From assembly GCF_001647285.1 (NCBI RefSeq), contig NZ_LRML01000001.1, positions 248,001 to 312,000 of the forward strand: a stretch of DNA of 64,000 nucleotides, written 5' to 3'. The translations under genes and the position numbers were made by a program. The DNA comes from Rufibacter roseus (lineage in GTDB: Bacteria > Bacteroidota > Bacteroidia > Cytophagales > Hymenobacteraceae). The stretch's first letter is position 1. Each line of letters starts with the position of its first letter. This document shows positions 7,062 to 16,744 of the stretch, in pieces. A model generated the notes under the pieces. It was not told where the DNA came from. It searched no databases and saw only the letters and a list, made by a program, of their open reading frames with translations.

Positions 7062-9365
7062 TTATTGACGTTGCGGCTGCATTGGGTTAGGAGTTATTCC
7101 CCTTTGCCGCTGTTTGAACAGCTCAAAACGGCTGGGCTGCGCGCGTTGCGGGTAGGCATTATTATCCATTTGGATGTCGGCAGTTTCCTGGAAAGGGTCA
7201 AGCATAAAACTCACCACTGGCTTCTCTGTCACAAACACCTTGGTAACTTCCTGCTCATTGTAACGCCAGATCTCGGCCGGAATGCGAACAATCTCAGTGC
7301 TGCCGTCTTCAAAAGTCATTTGCATGACTACCGGCATGACTAATCCACCATGGTTCCGGATGCCTACCTCATAAAAGTTCAGTCCTTTTTCCAGAAAAGC
7401 GCGCTCTTCAGGGGTTAAACTTTGCAGGTACTTCTGATACTTAGCACGGCTCTGTTCTGTCACCGCCAACGGATCATAGGTGTTGTAGAAGTCATTGAGC
7501 TCCGGCTTTACGTCTACCAGCGTTTTCTCAATACTCTGCAGGTTGCGCTGCTGAGACAAGCTCTTAGGCTCGGCATTGATTTCAGAACGGCGGCGGGCGT
7601 TTTCTACGTCAGGGTTTTGGCTGTCAATGGAGTACCAGCGTACGCTGCTAATGGCTTGGTCTACGTGATCGGTGGTGTAGAACCAGCCGCGCCAGAACCA
7701 ATCTAAATCAGTGCCTGAGGCATCTTCCATAGTGCGGAAGAAATCTGCGGGCATAGGGTGTTTAAACGCCCAGCGGCGGGCATATTCTTTAAAAGCATAG
7801 TCAAACAACTCACGACCCAGCACCGTCTCGCGAAGGATGTTCAAGGCAGTAGCAGGCTTTCCGTAGGCATTGTTACCAAGTTGCGTGATAGACTCTGAAT
7901 TGGTCATGATAGGCTGCTGCATGCTTTTGTCCATTTTCATGTACTCTACCATGTTGCGGGGCTCACCACGGCGCGACGGATAATCACGCTGCCATTCCTG
8001 CTCAGCCAGGTACTGCACAAAGGTATTCAAGCCTTCATCCATCCAGGTCCACTGGCGCTCATCTGAGTTAATGATCATCGGGAAGAAGTTGTGCCCCACT
8101 TCGTGGATGATAACCGAGATCATGCCGTATTTGGTGCGCTCGGTGTAAGTGCCATCAGCCTCAGGGCGGCCACCGTTGAACGAGATCATAGGGTATTCCA
8201 TGCCACCTACTGCACCGTGTACGGAAATGGCTACTGGGTATGGGTAGTCAATGGTGAACCTTGAGTACACTTTTAGAGTGTGTGCCACTACTTCAGTAGA
8301 ATACTGTCCCCAAAGCGGGTTTCCTTCTTTAGGGTAGTAGCTCATAGCCAACGTGTTTTTGCCAGCCACATTCACGTTCATGGCATCCCAGATAAATTTA
8401 CGGGAGCTGGCCCAAGCGAAGTCACGCACATTTTTAGCGGAATATACCCAGGTTTTCTTGCCTTTTGCTTTGTTTTTCTCGGCTTGCTCAGCCTCGGCTT
8501 GGGTTACAATTAGCACCGGTTTGTTTGACTTCATGGCTTGGGCCATGCGGTTGCGCTGGGTGCTGGTCATGACCTGATTTGCGTTCTGAAGTTCACCAGT
8601 TGAAGCCACTATATGGTCAGACGGAACGGTAATGCTCACGTTGTAATCCCCGAAAGGAAGTGCGAACTCGCCGGTGCCTAAGAACTGCTTGTGTTGCCAG
8701 CCGTTTACATCATCATACACCGCCATGCGAGGGAACCACTGCGCCATCTGGTATTCATAGTTACCGTCTTCAGGGAAGTACTCATAACCGCCGCGGCCGC
8801 CGGTTTTGCGTTGGTCGTTGATGTTGTTGAACCAGTCAATGCTGAACTTCACGCTCTGCTTTGGCTTTAGAGGCTGGGGCAGGTCAATGCGCATCATAGT
8901 GTAGTTGATCACGTGATGGAGTGGTTTACCATTGGCGTCTTTCACGGCTTTAATCTTGTAGCCACCGTCAAAGGTTTGCTCAGCCAACGCCTCGGCAGCC
9001 TCAAAGGTAGGGTTCTGCGGAATGCGGTTGGTCTGAGTCAGATTCGTCATCGACTTTTTGTCGTAGATGTTCTGGTCAAGCTGCACCCAAAGGTAGGTAA
9101 GTACGTCTGGCGAGAGGTTGGTGTAAGTAATTGTTTCTGAACCAGTAACAGACTGATTATTATCATTCAGCTCCACTTTGATGTTGTAATCGGCGCGTTG
9201 TTGCCAGTACTCATGACCAGGGGCTCCCGAGGCTGTGCGGTACACATTGGGTGTAGGAAGTTCCTGCCCCAATTGCCGGAATTTAGATTTATCGGTGTTT
9301 TCCTGCGCCATAGATGACCCTGCCAATGATAGCAGCAGCCCCAGGGCAAAAAAGGATTTCTTCAT
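7062..9365 (-). CDS. Exported M1-family zinc aminopeptidase-like metallopeptidase
   Basis: 767 residues from the ATG at 9365; the longer frame adds 13 non-signal residues. A signal peptide (MKKSFFALGLLLSLAGSSMAQ) sends it to the periplasm or beyond. The N-terminal beta-sandwich resembles the M1 entry domain. GGMEYPM replaces the usual GAMEN exopeptidase motif. The zinc site is HEVGH (H421, E422, H425) with E444 in DEGLNTF 19 residues on, exactly the M1 spacing. The final part has an all-beta domain and a Pro/Gln-rich tail. M1 enzymes cleave N-terminal residues from peptides. No sorting domain is visible. It is monocistronic, with an element and a terminator downstream. Confidence 0.9.
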   Translation of the reverse strand: MKKSFFALGLLLSLAGSSMAQENTDKSKFRQLGQELPTPNVYRTASGAPGHEYWQQRADYNIKVELNDNNQSVTGSETITYTNLSPDVLTYLWVQLDQNIYDKKSMTNLTQTNRIPQNPTFEAAEALAEQTFDGGYKIKAVKDANGKPLHHVINYTMMRIDLPQPLKPKQSVKFSIDWFNNINDQRKTGGRGGYEYFPEDGNYEYQMAQWFPRMAVYDDVNGWQHKQFLGTGEFALPFGDYNVSITVPSDHIVASTGELQNANQVMTSTQRNRMAQAMKSNKPVLIVTQAEAEQAEKNKAKGKKTWVYSAKNVRDFAWASSRKFIWDAMNVNVAGKNTLAMSYYPKEGNPLWGQYSTEVVAHTLKVYSRFTIDYPYPVAISVHGAVGGMEYPMISFNGGRPEADGTYTERTKYGMISVIIHEVGHNFFPMIINSDERQWTWMDEGLNTFVQYLAEQEWQRDYPSRRGEPRNMVEYMKMDKSMQQPIMTNSESITQLGNNAYGKPATALNILRETVLGRELFDYAFKEYARRWAFKHPMPADFFRTMEDASGTDLDWFWRGWFYTTDHVDQAISSVRWYSIDSQNPDVENARRRSEINAEPKSLSQQRNLQSIEKTLVDVKPELNDFYNTYDPLAVTEQSRAKYQKYLQSLTPEERAFLEKGLNFYEVGIRNHGGLVMPVVMQMTFEDGSTEIVRIPAEIWRYNEQEVTKVFVTEKPVVSFMLDPFQETADIQMDNNAYPQRAQPSRFELFKQRQRGITPNPMQPQRQ

Positions 9366-9449
9366 TATAGAAAGGTAAAAGTTGTAGTTTGGGTGAAAAT
9401 GCAATTTCGCTAATAATGCCGAAAGTACAAAGCAAGCAGTAAGGCTGCT

Positions 9450-10076
9450 TTACTTTTGTACTCTTTCAAGGTCTTCGCCGAACGTTTCTCTAATGTCTTT
9501 GCGCATGTCGCGCATCATACTCAAAATGCGTAGGCCAATAGGGGAAAGAACGAGCCCAAGTAGAATTAGCCGATAATATCCGGCCCACCAGAAATAGATT
9601 GGAAGAAGCAGAAACCCGATGCCTACACTTACCCCGAAAAGGAGTGTCAGGTAACTGGCAGCACGGGCAAGGTTGTACCACCACTTCTGTTGAAAAGCCA
9701 GCGTACGCTTGATATAGGCAGCATGGTCTTTCTCTGCTTGCAACCGGGCGCGTTTGATGGCCACCCTTGCCCAAGCTTCATAATCTTTTGGGTTAGTAGG
9801 AGGGTGATACACATATTGATATTTCTCCCAGTCCAGCTCTTCCTGTGTTTTAGTGGGGGTGGCGGCGGTGTATGCAACCGGAGGAGCGGTGCCTAGGGTC
9901 TGGTATTTCTGCAGGTATTCATAGGCCGCCTGAACACGAAGGAACATGTCATGAGCGCCAGGCTGCTGGTTCCGGTCTGGGTGATACTGGAGAACCAGTT
10001 TACGGTACGCCTGCCGTATCTGAGCCATGTCGGCACCAAAAGGCACTTGGAGTACTTGGTAAGATTCTGCCAACAT
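9450..10076 (-). CDS. Membrane-anchored J-domain protein
   Basis: 208 residues. Residues 3-60 form a J domain with the HPD tripeptide at H32-P33-D34 (VLQYHPDRN), the part that stimulates DnaK ATPase. After a Pro/Thr-rich linker and a charged helical stretch, two hydrophobic segments (about residues 140-160 and 165-185) anchor it in the membrane. It lacks the Gly/Phe and zinc-finger regions of true DnaJ, so it is a type III J protein that probably recruits DnaK to a membrane client. The client is unknown. It lies between the M1 peptidase and the HupE-like gene on the same strand. Confidence 0.85.
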   Translation of the reverse strand: MLAESYQVLQVPFGADMAQIRQAYRKLVLQYHPDRNQQPGAHDMFLRVQAAYEYLQKYQTLGTAPPVAYTAATPTKTQEELDWEKYQYVYHPPTNPKDYEAWARVAIKRARLQAEKDHAAYIKRTLAFQQKWWYNLARAASYLTLLFGVSVGIGFLLLPIYFWWAGYYRLILLGLVLSPIGLRILSMMRDMRKDIRETFGEDLERVQK

Positions 10077-10117
10077 GGGAGTAAGGTAAAAGAAACGTAA
10101 CAGTTGATGTACGTTCT

Positions 10118-10156
10118 TGTTTTAGGCACGTTTTCTAAAAAACAGCCGAAAAACCC
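10118..10156. repeat. GTTTT-palindrome element, copy 4 (overlaps a stop codon)
   Basis: TTGTTTTAGGCACGTTTTCT then AAAAAACAGCCGAAAAACC. The TAG stop of the HupE-like gene (10135-10137 on the minus strand) and its last codons lie inside it. Confidence 0.7.
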
Positions 10157-10737
10157 TGCTCAAAAATCATCAGCAGGGCAATGGCACCGGCCGCACTGCT
10201 CACGCTTATAACCCAGTCACGTTTTTTGATAGGGAGAATGCCAGTGAATAGCAGGTTCACTAATAGTACAATCAACACAATAAGGAGTTGCCCTAGCTCA
10301 ATACCCACGTTGAAAGCAAAAAGCTCTAGCACAATGTTTTTTCCTGGGCCCAGCAAAGACTTTAAATAGTTAGAGAAGCCCATGCCATGGATCAAACCAA
10401 AGGCCAGGGCAAAAAAGTTATTCATAGACCAGAAGCCCATGCCCTTTTGCTTTCCTTTATTAGCCTGGGTGAAGTTAAACAAGCAGGTAAGTAAGATAGT
10501 GACCGGAATAAGAAATTCAATCAGCGATGTCTTAAACTTTACCACCTCAAACACAGCTAATGCCAGCGTGATAGAGTGCCCAATGGTGAAGCTGGTGACC
10601 AGGGCAATGACACGGCGCCACTCACTGGCTGAGTAAACGGCGCACATAGCCAAGACAAACAGCATGTGATCGTAGGCTTCCAGATTGAAAATGTGGTGAA
10701 AGCCTATCTGCAGGTAATTAAAGAAAACAGAGGACAC
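10135..10737 (-). CDS. HupE/UreJ-like integral membrane protein
   Basis: 200 residues, nearly all hydrophobic, with six to seven membrane helices. It has the His-containing motifs of the HupE/UreJ_2 family: FHHIFNLEAYDHMLF near residue 13, TIGHSITLAL near 52 and GLIHGMGFS near 113. HupE/UreJ proteins are linked to nickel or cobalt supply, but this broad family is often found away from any metalloenzyme, and none is nearby here. The C-terminus EQGFSAVF is encoded by a dispersed palindromic repeat, so the protein has probably lost or exchanged its original tail. Confidence 0.8.
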   Translation of the reverse strand: MSSVFFNYLQIGFHHIFNLEAYDHMLFVLAMCAVYSASEWRRVIALVTSFTIGHSITLALAVFEVVKFKTSLIEFLIPVTILLTCLFNFTQANKGKQKGMGFWSMNNFFALAFGLIHGMGFSNYLKSLLGPGKNIVLELFAFNVGIELGQLLIVLIVLLVNLLFTGILPIKKRDWVISVSSAAGAIALLMIFEQGFSAVF

Positions 10738-10816
10738 AGGGTTGTAGTTGTATAGATGGAATAGTTGACAAATTTAGGAAATGCTGTTGCTCCTGCAAGT
10801 AAAGGAAGACAGGTTT

Positions 10817-10855
10817 CTGTTTTCATCCTGTTTTCAGAAAAGCAGGCTCAAAACG
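10817..10855. repeat. GTTTT-palindrome element, copy 5
   Basis: CTGTTTTCATCCTGTTTTCA then GAAAAGCAGGCTCAAAACG, in the gap between the HupE-like gene and clpB. Confidence 0.75.
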
Positions 10856-10867
10856 CCTTGACTTCAT

Positions 10868-11029
10868 TTCCTCTCCTTGGGGAGAGGGCTAGGGTGAGGG
10901 GCAAACGGCGGCTACAGAGCAAAAGCCTTTGAATATCATAGACACCAGCCTCAACTCCCAGAATAGCCGCTTTTATTGCTTGAACCGTATTCCCCCCTCA
11001 TCCTAACCTTCTCCTTAGGGGAGAAGGGA
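10868..11029. repeat. Inverted pair of CTCTCCTTGGGGAGAGGG-type repeats
   Basis: The left unit (10868-10900) reads CCTCTCCTTGGGGAGAGGGC then TAGGGTGAGGGG. The right unit (10992-11029) is its approximate reverse complement, CCCCTCATCCTAACC then TTCTCCTTAGGGGAGAAGG. Each unit also has an internal hairpin. This is a well-known type of dispersed intergenic repeat in many bacteria. No gene lies between the units. Confidence 0.75.
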
Positions 11030-11042
11030 CTCCGCTGATGCA

Positions 11043-11077
11043 TTTTGGAGCTGTTTTCAGAAAATGAGGCCGAAAAC
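11043..11077. repeat. GTTTT-palindrome element, copy 6
   Basis: TTTTGGAGCTGTTTTCAG then AAAATGAGGCCGAAAAC; about 95 bases past the clpB stop, beyond its terminator. Confidence 0.75.
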
Positions 11078-11120
11078 AGGAATGGTAGGATACGCATTTC
11101 TATAGGTAAGCCCACAAAAA

Positions 11121-11146
11121 AAACCGCCGAAGAATTCTCCGGCGGC
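11121..11146 (-). terminator. Intrinsic terminator of clpB
   Basis: GC-rich hairpin CCGCCGAAGA / TCTCCGGCGG. In minus orientation it is followed by a run of eight T (GGTTTTTTTTGTGGG). Confidence 0.85.
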
Positions 11147-11172
11147 TTCACAACTTTTAATCACTCAAAAAC

Positions 11173-13791
11173 TTATCTGTCAATAGGCAGATCAATGTCC
11201 ACGTTGATAAACTTGATGTTGCCGTCCTCCAGTACTGCTTCCACTACCGCGTCTTTGCGGATGTCACCAGACAAGATAGCCTTGGACAGTTCGTTCAGGA
11301 CGCGGCGTTGCAGCACACGCTTCAACGGACGGGCACCGAACTGTGGATCGTAGCCTTCGTTGCCCAGGAAGTCCAGTACTTCGTCGGTGGCTTCCAGACG
11401 GATGCCGGTGTCTTCCAGACGCTCCTGGATGTGACGGAACTGAATATCCACAATCTTCCGGATCTCTCTGGAACTCAACGGACGGAACATAATCAGCTCA
11501 TCAATCCGGTTCAGGAACTCAGGCCGCAGGGTTTTCTTCAGCACCTCAAATACCTCGTCACGGGTCCGGTCAATGGTTGGCTCCGGGTTCAGCTCATCTA
11601 GGTGCTGGAAGTTTTCCTGAATGATATGCGCCCCAATGTTAGACGTCATGATGATGATGGTGTTCTTGAAGTTTGCTACCCGACCTTTGTTATCGGTCAA
11701 ACGGCCATCATCCAGCACTTGCAGCAAGATGTTGAATACATCTGGGTGTGCTTTCTCAATCTCGTCCAGCAGTACCACAGAGTACGGCTTCCTTCGGACG
11801 GCTTCGGTCAGCTGACCACCTTCGTCGTAGCCCACGTATCCTGGAGGAGCTCCCACCAGACGGCTCACGGCATGGCGTTCTTGGTACTCACTCATATCAA
11901 TCCGTACCATGGCGTTCTCGTCGTTGAACAGGAAGTCGGCCAGGGCCTTGGCAAGCTCGGTTTTACCCACCCCAGTAGTACCCAGGAAGATAAACGAACC
12001 GATTGGGCGTTTAGGGTCTTGCAACCCGGCCCGGCTGCGGCGCACGGCATCAGAAATAGCGGCAATGGCTTCCTCCTGACCGGCTACGCGGCGGCCTAGC
12101 TCGGCTTCCAGATGCAACAGCTTTTCGCGGTCGCTTTGCAGCATTTTGTTTACAGGTACCCCAGTCCATTTAGCTACTACTTCGGCAATGTCCTCAGAGG
12201 TAACTTCCTCCTGCAACATGTGGTCGCCGTCTTGCTGCTCCTGCACTTGCTGCTGTAATTCTTTCAGCTTGGCTTCGGCTTCCTGGATTTTACCGTAGCG
12301 CAGCTCAGCTACTCTACCGTAATCACCAGCCCGCTCAGCTTGCTCGGCTTCCAAACGATATTGCTCAATGGCTTCTTTCTGCTTCTGGATGCCTTCAATG
12401 ACCAGTTTCTCGCTCTGCCACTTAGCACGCAAGGCGTCACGGATTTCGCTCAAATCAGCGATCTCTTTGGAAAGCAGGTTCTCTTTCTCTTTGTCATTCT
12501 CCCGGCGGATGGCTTCGCGCTCAATCTCCAGCTGCATGATTTTGCGCTGTACCTCGTCCAACTCAACCGGCAGAGAATCAATCTCAATGCGCAGTTTGGA
12601 AGCTGCCTCGTCAATTAAGTCGATGGCTTTGTCGGGCAAGAAACGGTCAGAGATGTAGCGGCTGGACAGTTCCACAGAAGCAATGATCGCATCATCTTTA
12701 ATGCGTACCCCGTGGTGCAACTCGTACTTCTCTTTGATACCGCGCAAGATGGAAATAGCATCCGGAATGCTCGGTTCGTCAACCGTTACCGCCTGGAACC
12801 GGCGCTCCATGGCCTTGTCTTTCTCAAAGTACTTCTGATATTCTTTGAGCGTAGTAGCACCAATGGCATGCAACTCACCACGGGCTAAGGCTGGTTTGAG
12901 CAAGTTCGCAGCGTCCATAGCGCTATCGCCACCGGCACCGGCACCAATCAAGGTGTGGATCTCGTCAATGAAGAGCACAATATCTCCTTCAGAGTCTACC
13001 ACTTCTTTAATAACCGCTTTCAAGCGTTCCTCAAATTCGCCTTTGTATTTGGCACCTGCTACCAACAGACCCATGTCCAGACTCATGATGGTCTTGGACT
13101 TCAGGTTTTCGGGCACGTCACCAGACACAATGCGTTGGGCCAAACCTTCCACAATGGCGGTTTTACCCACACCCGGCTCACCTAACAGAATAGGGTTATT
13201 TTTGGTACGCCGGCTCAGAATCTGCAGCACACGGCGGATTTCCTCGTCACGGCCAATCACTGGGTCAATCTTACCTAAGCGAGCCTGCTCGTTTAAGTCA
13301 ATGGCATAGCGCTTAAGCGAATTGTATTTCGCCTCAGCGTTCTGGTCGGTTACTTTAGAGTCGCCGCGCAATTCTTTAATAGCCGCTTTCAGACCTTTCT
13401 CGGTGATACCGGAATCCTTCATGAGCGTCGCCACTTTATCACGGCCTGCCAGTAAGCCCAGAAGCAAATGTTCAATGGCCACGTACTCATCGCCGAACTC
13501 TTTCAGGTAAGAGTTGGCTTTTTGTAATGCCGCCGCTGCGTCATTGCCCAAGTAGGGGCTCCCACCCGTTACCACTGGATAAGCTTTCACAATCTCGTCC
13601 AAGCGGGTGTTAAATTGATTCACGTTCACCCCCAGTTTCTTCAGGTAGAAACTGGTCACGTTCTCGTCCGTCTGCAGAATTCCCTTCAGCAAGTGCCCCG
13701 TCTCGATGGCCTGCTGCTGGTTGCCGCCGGCAATCTCGGTTGCCTTCTGTACGGCTTCCTGCGATTTGATGGTATAATTATTAAAGTTCAT
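11173..13791 (-). CDS. clpB: ATP-dependent disaggregase chaperone ClpB
   Basis: 872 residues, the normal size for ClpB. Order: Clp N-domain (1-145); AAA+ module 1 with Walker A GEPGVGKT at 204-211 and Walker B VLFIDEIH; the coiled-coil M domain (about 400-530, rich in Glu/Lys/Gln), which separates ClpB from ClpA/ClpC; AAA+ module 2 with GTTGVGKTE and [11 protein letters not shown]; and a C-terminal D2-small domain. There is no ClpP-binding IGF loop. With DnaK it extracts and refolds aggregated proteins in the cytoplasm after heat shock. It is monocistronic with a strong terminator. No TAnnTTTG promoter box is seen upstream, which would fit alternative sigma control, though this is unproven. 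Confidence 0.97.
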   Translation of the reverse strand: MNFNNYTIKSQEAVQKATEIAGGNQQQAIETGHLLKGILQTDENVTSFYLKKLGVNVNQFNTRLDEIVKAYPVVTGGSPYLGNDAAAALQKANSYLKEFGDEYVAIEHLLLGLLAGRDKVATLMKDSGITEKGLKAAIKELRGDSKVTDQNAEAKYNSLKRYAIDLNEQARLGKIDPVIGRDEEIRRVLQILSRRTKNNPILLGEPGVGKTAIVEGLAQRIVSGDVPENLKSKTIMSLDMGLLVAGAKYKGEFEERLKAVIKEVVDSEGDIVLFIDEIHTLIGAGAGGDSAMDAANLLKPALARGELHAIGATTLKEYQKYFEKDKAMERRFQAVTVDEPSIPDAISILRGIKEKYELHHGVRIKDDAIIASVELSSRYISDRFLPDKAIDLIDEAASKLRIEIDSLPVELDEVQRKIMQLEIEREAIRRENDKEKENLLSKEIADLSEIRDALRAKWQSEKLVIEGIQKQKEAIEQYRLEAEQAERAGDYGRVAELRYGKIQEAEAKLKELQQQVQEQQDGDHMLQEEVTSEDIAEVVAKWTGVPVNKMLQSDREKLLHLEAELGRRVAGQEEAIAAISDAVRRSRAGLQDPKRPIGSFIFLGTTGVGKTELAKALADFLFNDENAMVRIDMSEYQERHAVSRLVGAPPGYVGYDEGGQLTEAVRRKPYSVVLLDEIEKAHPDVFNILLQVLDDGRLTDNKGRVANFKNTIIIMTSNIGAHIIQENFQHLDELNPEPTIDRTRDEVFEVLKKTLRPEFLNRIDELIMFRPLSSREIRKIVDIQFRHIQERLEDTGIRLEATDEVLDFLGNEGYDPQFGARPLKRVLQRRVLNELSKAILSGDIRKDAVVEAVLEDGNIKFINVDIDLPIDR

Positions 13792-14172
13792 GGCTCTATA
13801 TCGTTCTTTTGAAGTTCCCTATTTTTCTACGGGCATAGAGCAAATGAGGTACCGATGCGTTTTTACCCTATTTTTCGGAAATTATGTCAGAAACAGGATT
13901 GATGTTATTTAACATGATGTGACAATGTGGCTGCTATTGCAAGTGTGACGGAGGTAATGTAGGAACCACGCATTTAGTACTAAGTATAGATGGTAAAGTT
14001 AAGGGAGGAGTAAAGTGCCTACCTGCGGCCTTCTGGTGTGATTTTGAAGTGACCATCAATCAGTTCATCTCTATGGCGTGGAAGTAATTTCTACGCCATA
14101 GTGAATAGTTTTTCTGTTCTTGTTGCTCTTTTATGAAGAATTTATTCCTCGTCCGGCAAGTGTCTCTGCCGC
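13792..14172. other. Intergenic region upstream of clpB
   Basis: No gene. It holds palindromic element copy 7 and a 9-base-arm hairpin at 14071-14101 (CTATGGCGT / ACGCCATAG) that could be the 3' end structure of the gene at 14173, although it lacks a clear T run. Confidence 0.5.
13858..13897. repeat. GTTTT-palindrome element, copy 7 (degenerate)
   Basis: CGTTTTTACCCTATTTTTCG then GAAATTATGTCAGAAACAGG; upstream of clpB. The arms are strongly eroded. Confidence 0.55.
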
Positions 14173-14721
14173 CTATCTCAGCTTCTGCATCAAACTATGT
14201 AGCATTGAAAAGATCTCCCGCAGTTCGGCAATATCAAGAATGGCTTCGTCTTTGGAGAAGGTAAGAACGGTTTCTGGGCCTTCTTCGTCGGCGTCTTCGT
14301 GTAGTTTCAACTCGCAATTCTTATGCTTGAGCAGGGTAGGGTGAATAGCAGGGTCGGAGAGGAGGCGCTTCATCTCTTCAGGCTGGTTTGTTTTGATGAT
14401 GAAGGCATCGTCAATGTCTTTAACACCCAGCTCCACGTCTTCCATACCGAAGAACTTGCCGAGTTCATCTATAAACCCTTGCTCATGCAAAGCAAAACGA
14501 AGTGTCACGTTCTCAGGAACTGGGGCCATAAAGGTGGTAGTGGAAATGCCTCCTTCAAAGCCGCCGCCTAAATCAAGATCAGTATCGAAGTAAATCTGGG
14601 CATCTGGTAGTTTTATTAAGGCCGAATAGCTAAGTAGCTCTTTCTGACTGGCCATGTCAAAGGCAATCTTTTGCCAAACTTCGTCTTCTGTAGCGCCGGT
14701 AAAAGTTTTTATAGATTCCAT
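14173..14721 (-). CDS. Hypothetical cytoplasmic protein
   Basis: 182 residues from the ATG at 14721 (MESIKTFTGATEDEVWQKIA); the frame extends 23 residues upstream but that part is not acidic like the rest. It has no signal peptide or membrane segment. The protein is acidic and mixed alpha/beta, with a recognisable run VPENVTLRFALHEQGFIDEL and an Asp/Glu-rich stretch (HEDADEEGPE) near residue 145. I do not recognise the family. It lies upstream of clpB and downstream of endonuclease V on the same strand, with no sign of tight coupling to either. Confidence 0.7.
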   Translation of the reverse strand: MESIKTFTGATEDEVWQKIAFDMASQKELLSYSALIKLPDAQIYFDTDLDLGGGFEGGISTTTFMAPVPENVTLRFALHEQGFIDELGKFFGMEDVELGVKDIDDAFIIKTNQPEEMKRLLSDPAIHPTLLKHKNCELKLHEDADEEGPETVLTFSKDEAILDIAELREIFSMLHSLMQKLR

Positions 14722-14885
14722 GAGTGAGAATAAAGAATACAATGTGCAAGTAAAAGCAAAGCCCTTAAGGCTGCTTTTACCTGAACGCATGGTGGCGGTG
14801 TTAGGTTAAGGCTTGTATAAGCACGATCAAGTAGTATGATGGGAAACTTATTGTGCAACAGAGGCTTATTGAGGAGCTTGCGCCA

Positions 14886-15566
14886 TTATTTCTGAACTTC
14901 TGCTTTGTACACTTCGGCGTAGTGGTCGGCTAAGCGGGTAGGCTCAGGGAGCTTGTGTTTGAGAGCAGTTTGCAATGCTATATTAGTGGCTGTCTCTAAA
15001 TCAATCAGGTGGCCGGGTGACACAAACACTGGTTTTACCTTGTCTTTCGTGCGAACGACGTTGCCAATGAGTTCATTTTTGTGGGTGAGAGGCGTGAGGC
15101 TGCCCTTAGTGATTGCTGGTTCTTCAAACTTTCCTGTGAGTACCTTTTTGGCCACGCCCATGGTGGGTTTATTTAGCAACACGCCTAAATGAGAGGCAAT
15201 GCCCAGGCGGCGCGGGTGCGAAATTCCGTGCCCATCCACCATGATCAGGTCGGGTGTATGTTGTAGCTTTCCGTAGGCCTGTACTAAATTGGGCGCTTCC
15301 CGAAACGCCAGAAACCCTGGGATATAAGGAAGTTCCACTGGCCCGTAATGCCACACACTCTCTACTAACTCAAGTTCAGGGTATTTCAGCACCACAAATA
15401 CAGAAAGAATATTCTCGCCAATAAAGGAAGAATCACAGCCGGCCAATAGCTTTAATTCAAAGTCGGGTTCTTGAATCTTGACCTGTTGGCGCATGCTCTC
15501 CTGCTGATGGGTGAGTACCCTCACAATCTGCGGGTCTGGTGGAGGAAGGTGCTGGGGCCAGGCCAT
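14886..15566 (-). CDS. nfi: Endonuclease V (deoxyinosine 3'-endonuclease)
   Basis: 226 residues, the standard length. The catalytic set matches the family: D45 in AGCDSSF, wedge residues PYIPGFLAFRE (81-90) with E90, D111 in MVDGHG, and a C-terminal ADHYAEVYK. The spacing is one or two residues from that of E. coli Nfi (D43, E89, D110). The enzyme nicks DNA (or RNA) one base 3' of deoxyinosine and starts repair of deaminated adenine. The metal-binding residues are intact, so it should be active. It seems monocistronic. A short motif resembling a 10-base tandem repeat (15571-15597) lies at its 5' side. Confidence 0.93.
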   Translation of the reverse strand: MAWPQHLPPPDPQIVRVLTHQQESMRQQVKIQEPDFELKLLAGCDSSFIGENILSVFVVLKYPELELVESVWHYGPVELPYIPGFLAFREAPNLVQAYGKLQHTPDLIMVDGHGISHPRRLGIASHLGVLLNKPTMGVAKKVLTGKFEEPAITKGSLTPLTHKNELIGNVVRTKDKVKPVFVSPGHLIDLETATNIALQTALKHKLPEPTRLADHYAEVYKAEVQK

Positions 15567-15570
15567 TTTT

Positions 15571-15597
15571 GGAGTCTTGAGTCTTGAGTCGCGAGTT
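15571..15597. repeat. GAGTCTTGAGTC decamer-like tandem tract
   Basis: GAGTCTTGAGTCTTGAGTCG then CGAGTTT. The complementary orientation of the same motif occurs at 31650-31690. Confidence 0.6.
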
Positions 15598-15601
15598 TGG
15601 G

Positions 15602-15639
15602 TGTTTTAAGCCTGTTTTCTTAAAAACAGGCTTAAAACA
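15602..15639. repeat. GTTTT-palindrome element, copy 8
   Basis: Perfect palindrome: 17-base arms TGTTTTAAGCCTGTTTT and complement, spacer CTTA. Confidence 0.9.
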
Positions 15640-15806
15640 GTTTGTGTTTGTACGGAGGATGCTTGAGTTGAGATGCTTTACGGCGGTGATCGAATATTAT
15701 ATTCTTTTCCACTATTACTAAAATGGTGGTAGAAGGACTTTGAGAATTCCTTTTTGGGCTAGCGCAGGGGCAGGTCGAGCCTTGTCCGTACAAGGGAAAG
15801 TTGCAA

Positions 15807-15840
15807 ACAAAAGCCGCTCCTGTAAAGAAGCGGCTTTTGT
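15807..15840 (-). terminator. Intrinsic terminator downstream of the lipoprotein gene
   Basis: Hairpin ACAAAAGCCGCT / AGCGGCTTTTGT, 65 bases past the stop of the lipoprotein gene at 15907. It carries A/T tracts on both sides and could act in both directions. Confidence 0.7.
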
Positions 15841-15906
15841 TTATAAAGTCCATTCAAATAAAAACCTTTAGGTCTTATATCTTACATCTTATGTCCTGTG
15901 TCCTGA

Positions 15907-16635
15907 TCAAGCACTACACGGAGCCATGAGGTTAATGAAAAGTACTTTCCACTGGCCATTTACCTGACCAAAATAGAATTTATAGCCGCTGCCGGTATGC
16001 AGTACCGACTTAGAAATTAAAGGTAAGGTTTTGTCTATGCGTTCGTTCTCGGCTTCAGGCAGGCTAGCGAATTGGTGAATACGGGCCTCTTGAAATTCTG
16101 AGCCATCTGCCACAAAACAGCCCTTTTGGGTATACATATCACTGTCTCCTTGGCAGTTTACTTTGGGTAATGTTTTAACCTCTTTCAGGTTGCAGCTTTT
16201 TATTTCCTCTCTAATGCTGAAAAACGGTTTGTTGAAATTAGAAAGCCTGTGCTTAGAAATGTCTTTGATGTGGTAAAAGTTAGGCATAGTGCCCGTGGTT
16301 TCAATGGTGTAGAGCCCGCGCTGGGCGTCTATCAATTGGTTAAAGCCCGCAGCATCCTGGCGCTGAATAATGTTCATGAAATTCTGGAAGAAAGTCTCGA
16401 AGCTGGCGTTGCTGGTTTTCTTTACCACTTCCTCCTGCACAGCATTGAGCGTGTCTTTGGCCATTACTTCGGCCTGCCGTTGCTGCTCCTGCCTGGAAGG
16501 GGTGGTGCTGGTAGCGGGCTGGCTAACGGTGGAGACGGTATCTGAGGCGGTTGTGTTGCCCTGGGTGTTGGTCTGGGGCTGGCAACCCAACATTAGCAGC
16601 ATGCTAAGGCTTAAGAGGGAAAGAGATTTCTTCAT
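15907..16635 (-). CDS. Hypothetical lipoprotein
   Basis: 242 residues. The lipoprotein signal peptide MKKSLSLLSLSMLLMLGC has a lipobox (LMLGC, C18). A low-complexity Gln/Thr/Ser linker (about 20-60) is followed by a folded domain (about 75-242) containing four or five Cys residues (SCNL, VNCQ, GCFV, APCSA) that may form disulfides. The domain's shape (FETFFQNFMNIIQRQDAAGF, then a final FYFGQVNGQWKVLFI) recalls the NTF2-like or DUF3828-type domains of exported proteins, but I cannot assign one. It is likely attached to a periplasm-facing or surface membrane leaflet. It lies between a terminator and the histidine kinase gene. Confidence 0.8.
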   Translation of the reverse strand: MKKSLSLLSLSMLLMLGCQPQTNTQGNTTASDTVSTVSQPATSTTPSRQEQQRQAEVMAKDTLNAVQEEVVKKTSNASFETFFQNFMNIIQRQDAAGFNQLIDAQRGLYTIETTGTMPNFYHIKDISKHRLSNFNKPFFSIREEIKSCNLKEVKTLPKVNCQGDSDMYTQKGCFVADGSEFQEARIHQFASLPEAENERIDKTLPLISKSVLHTGSGYKFYFGQVNGQWKVLFINLMAPCSA

Positions 16636-16744
16636 ATTGCTATATTACATCAGCTTTCCGAAAAAGGAAAGTGTCTACAGTTTCTTTACCCCTTCTACAC
16701 GCACAATGTTTAATAAAGAAATAAGGGTAGAGAAACTGTAGAAA

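Noticed and set aside
12845-13309. A 154-residue open frame opposite clpB
   Set aside because: It is a shadow of the strongly conserved ClpB coding sequence.
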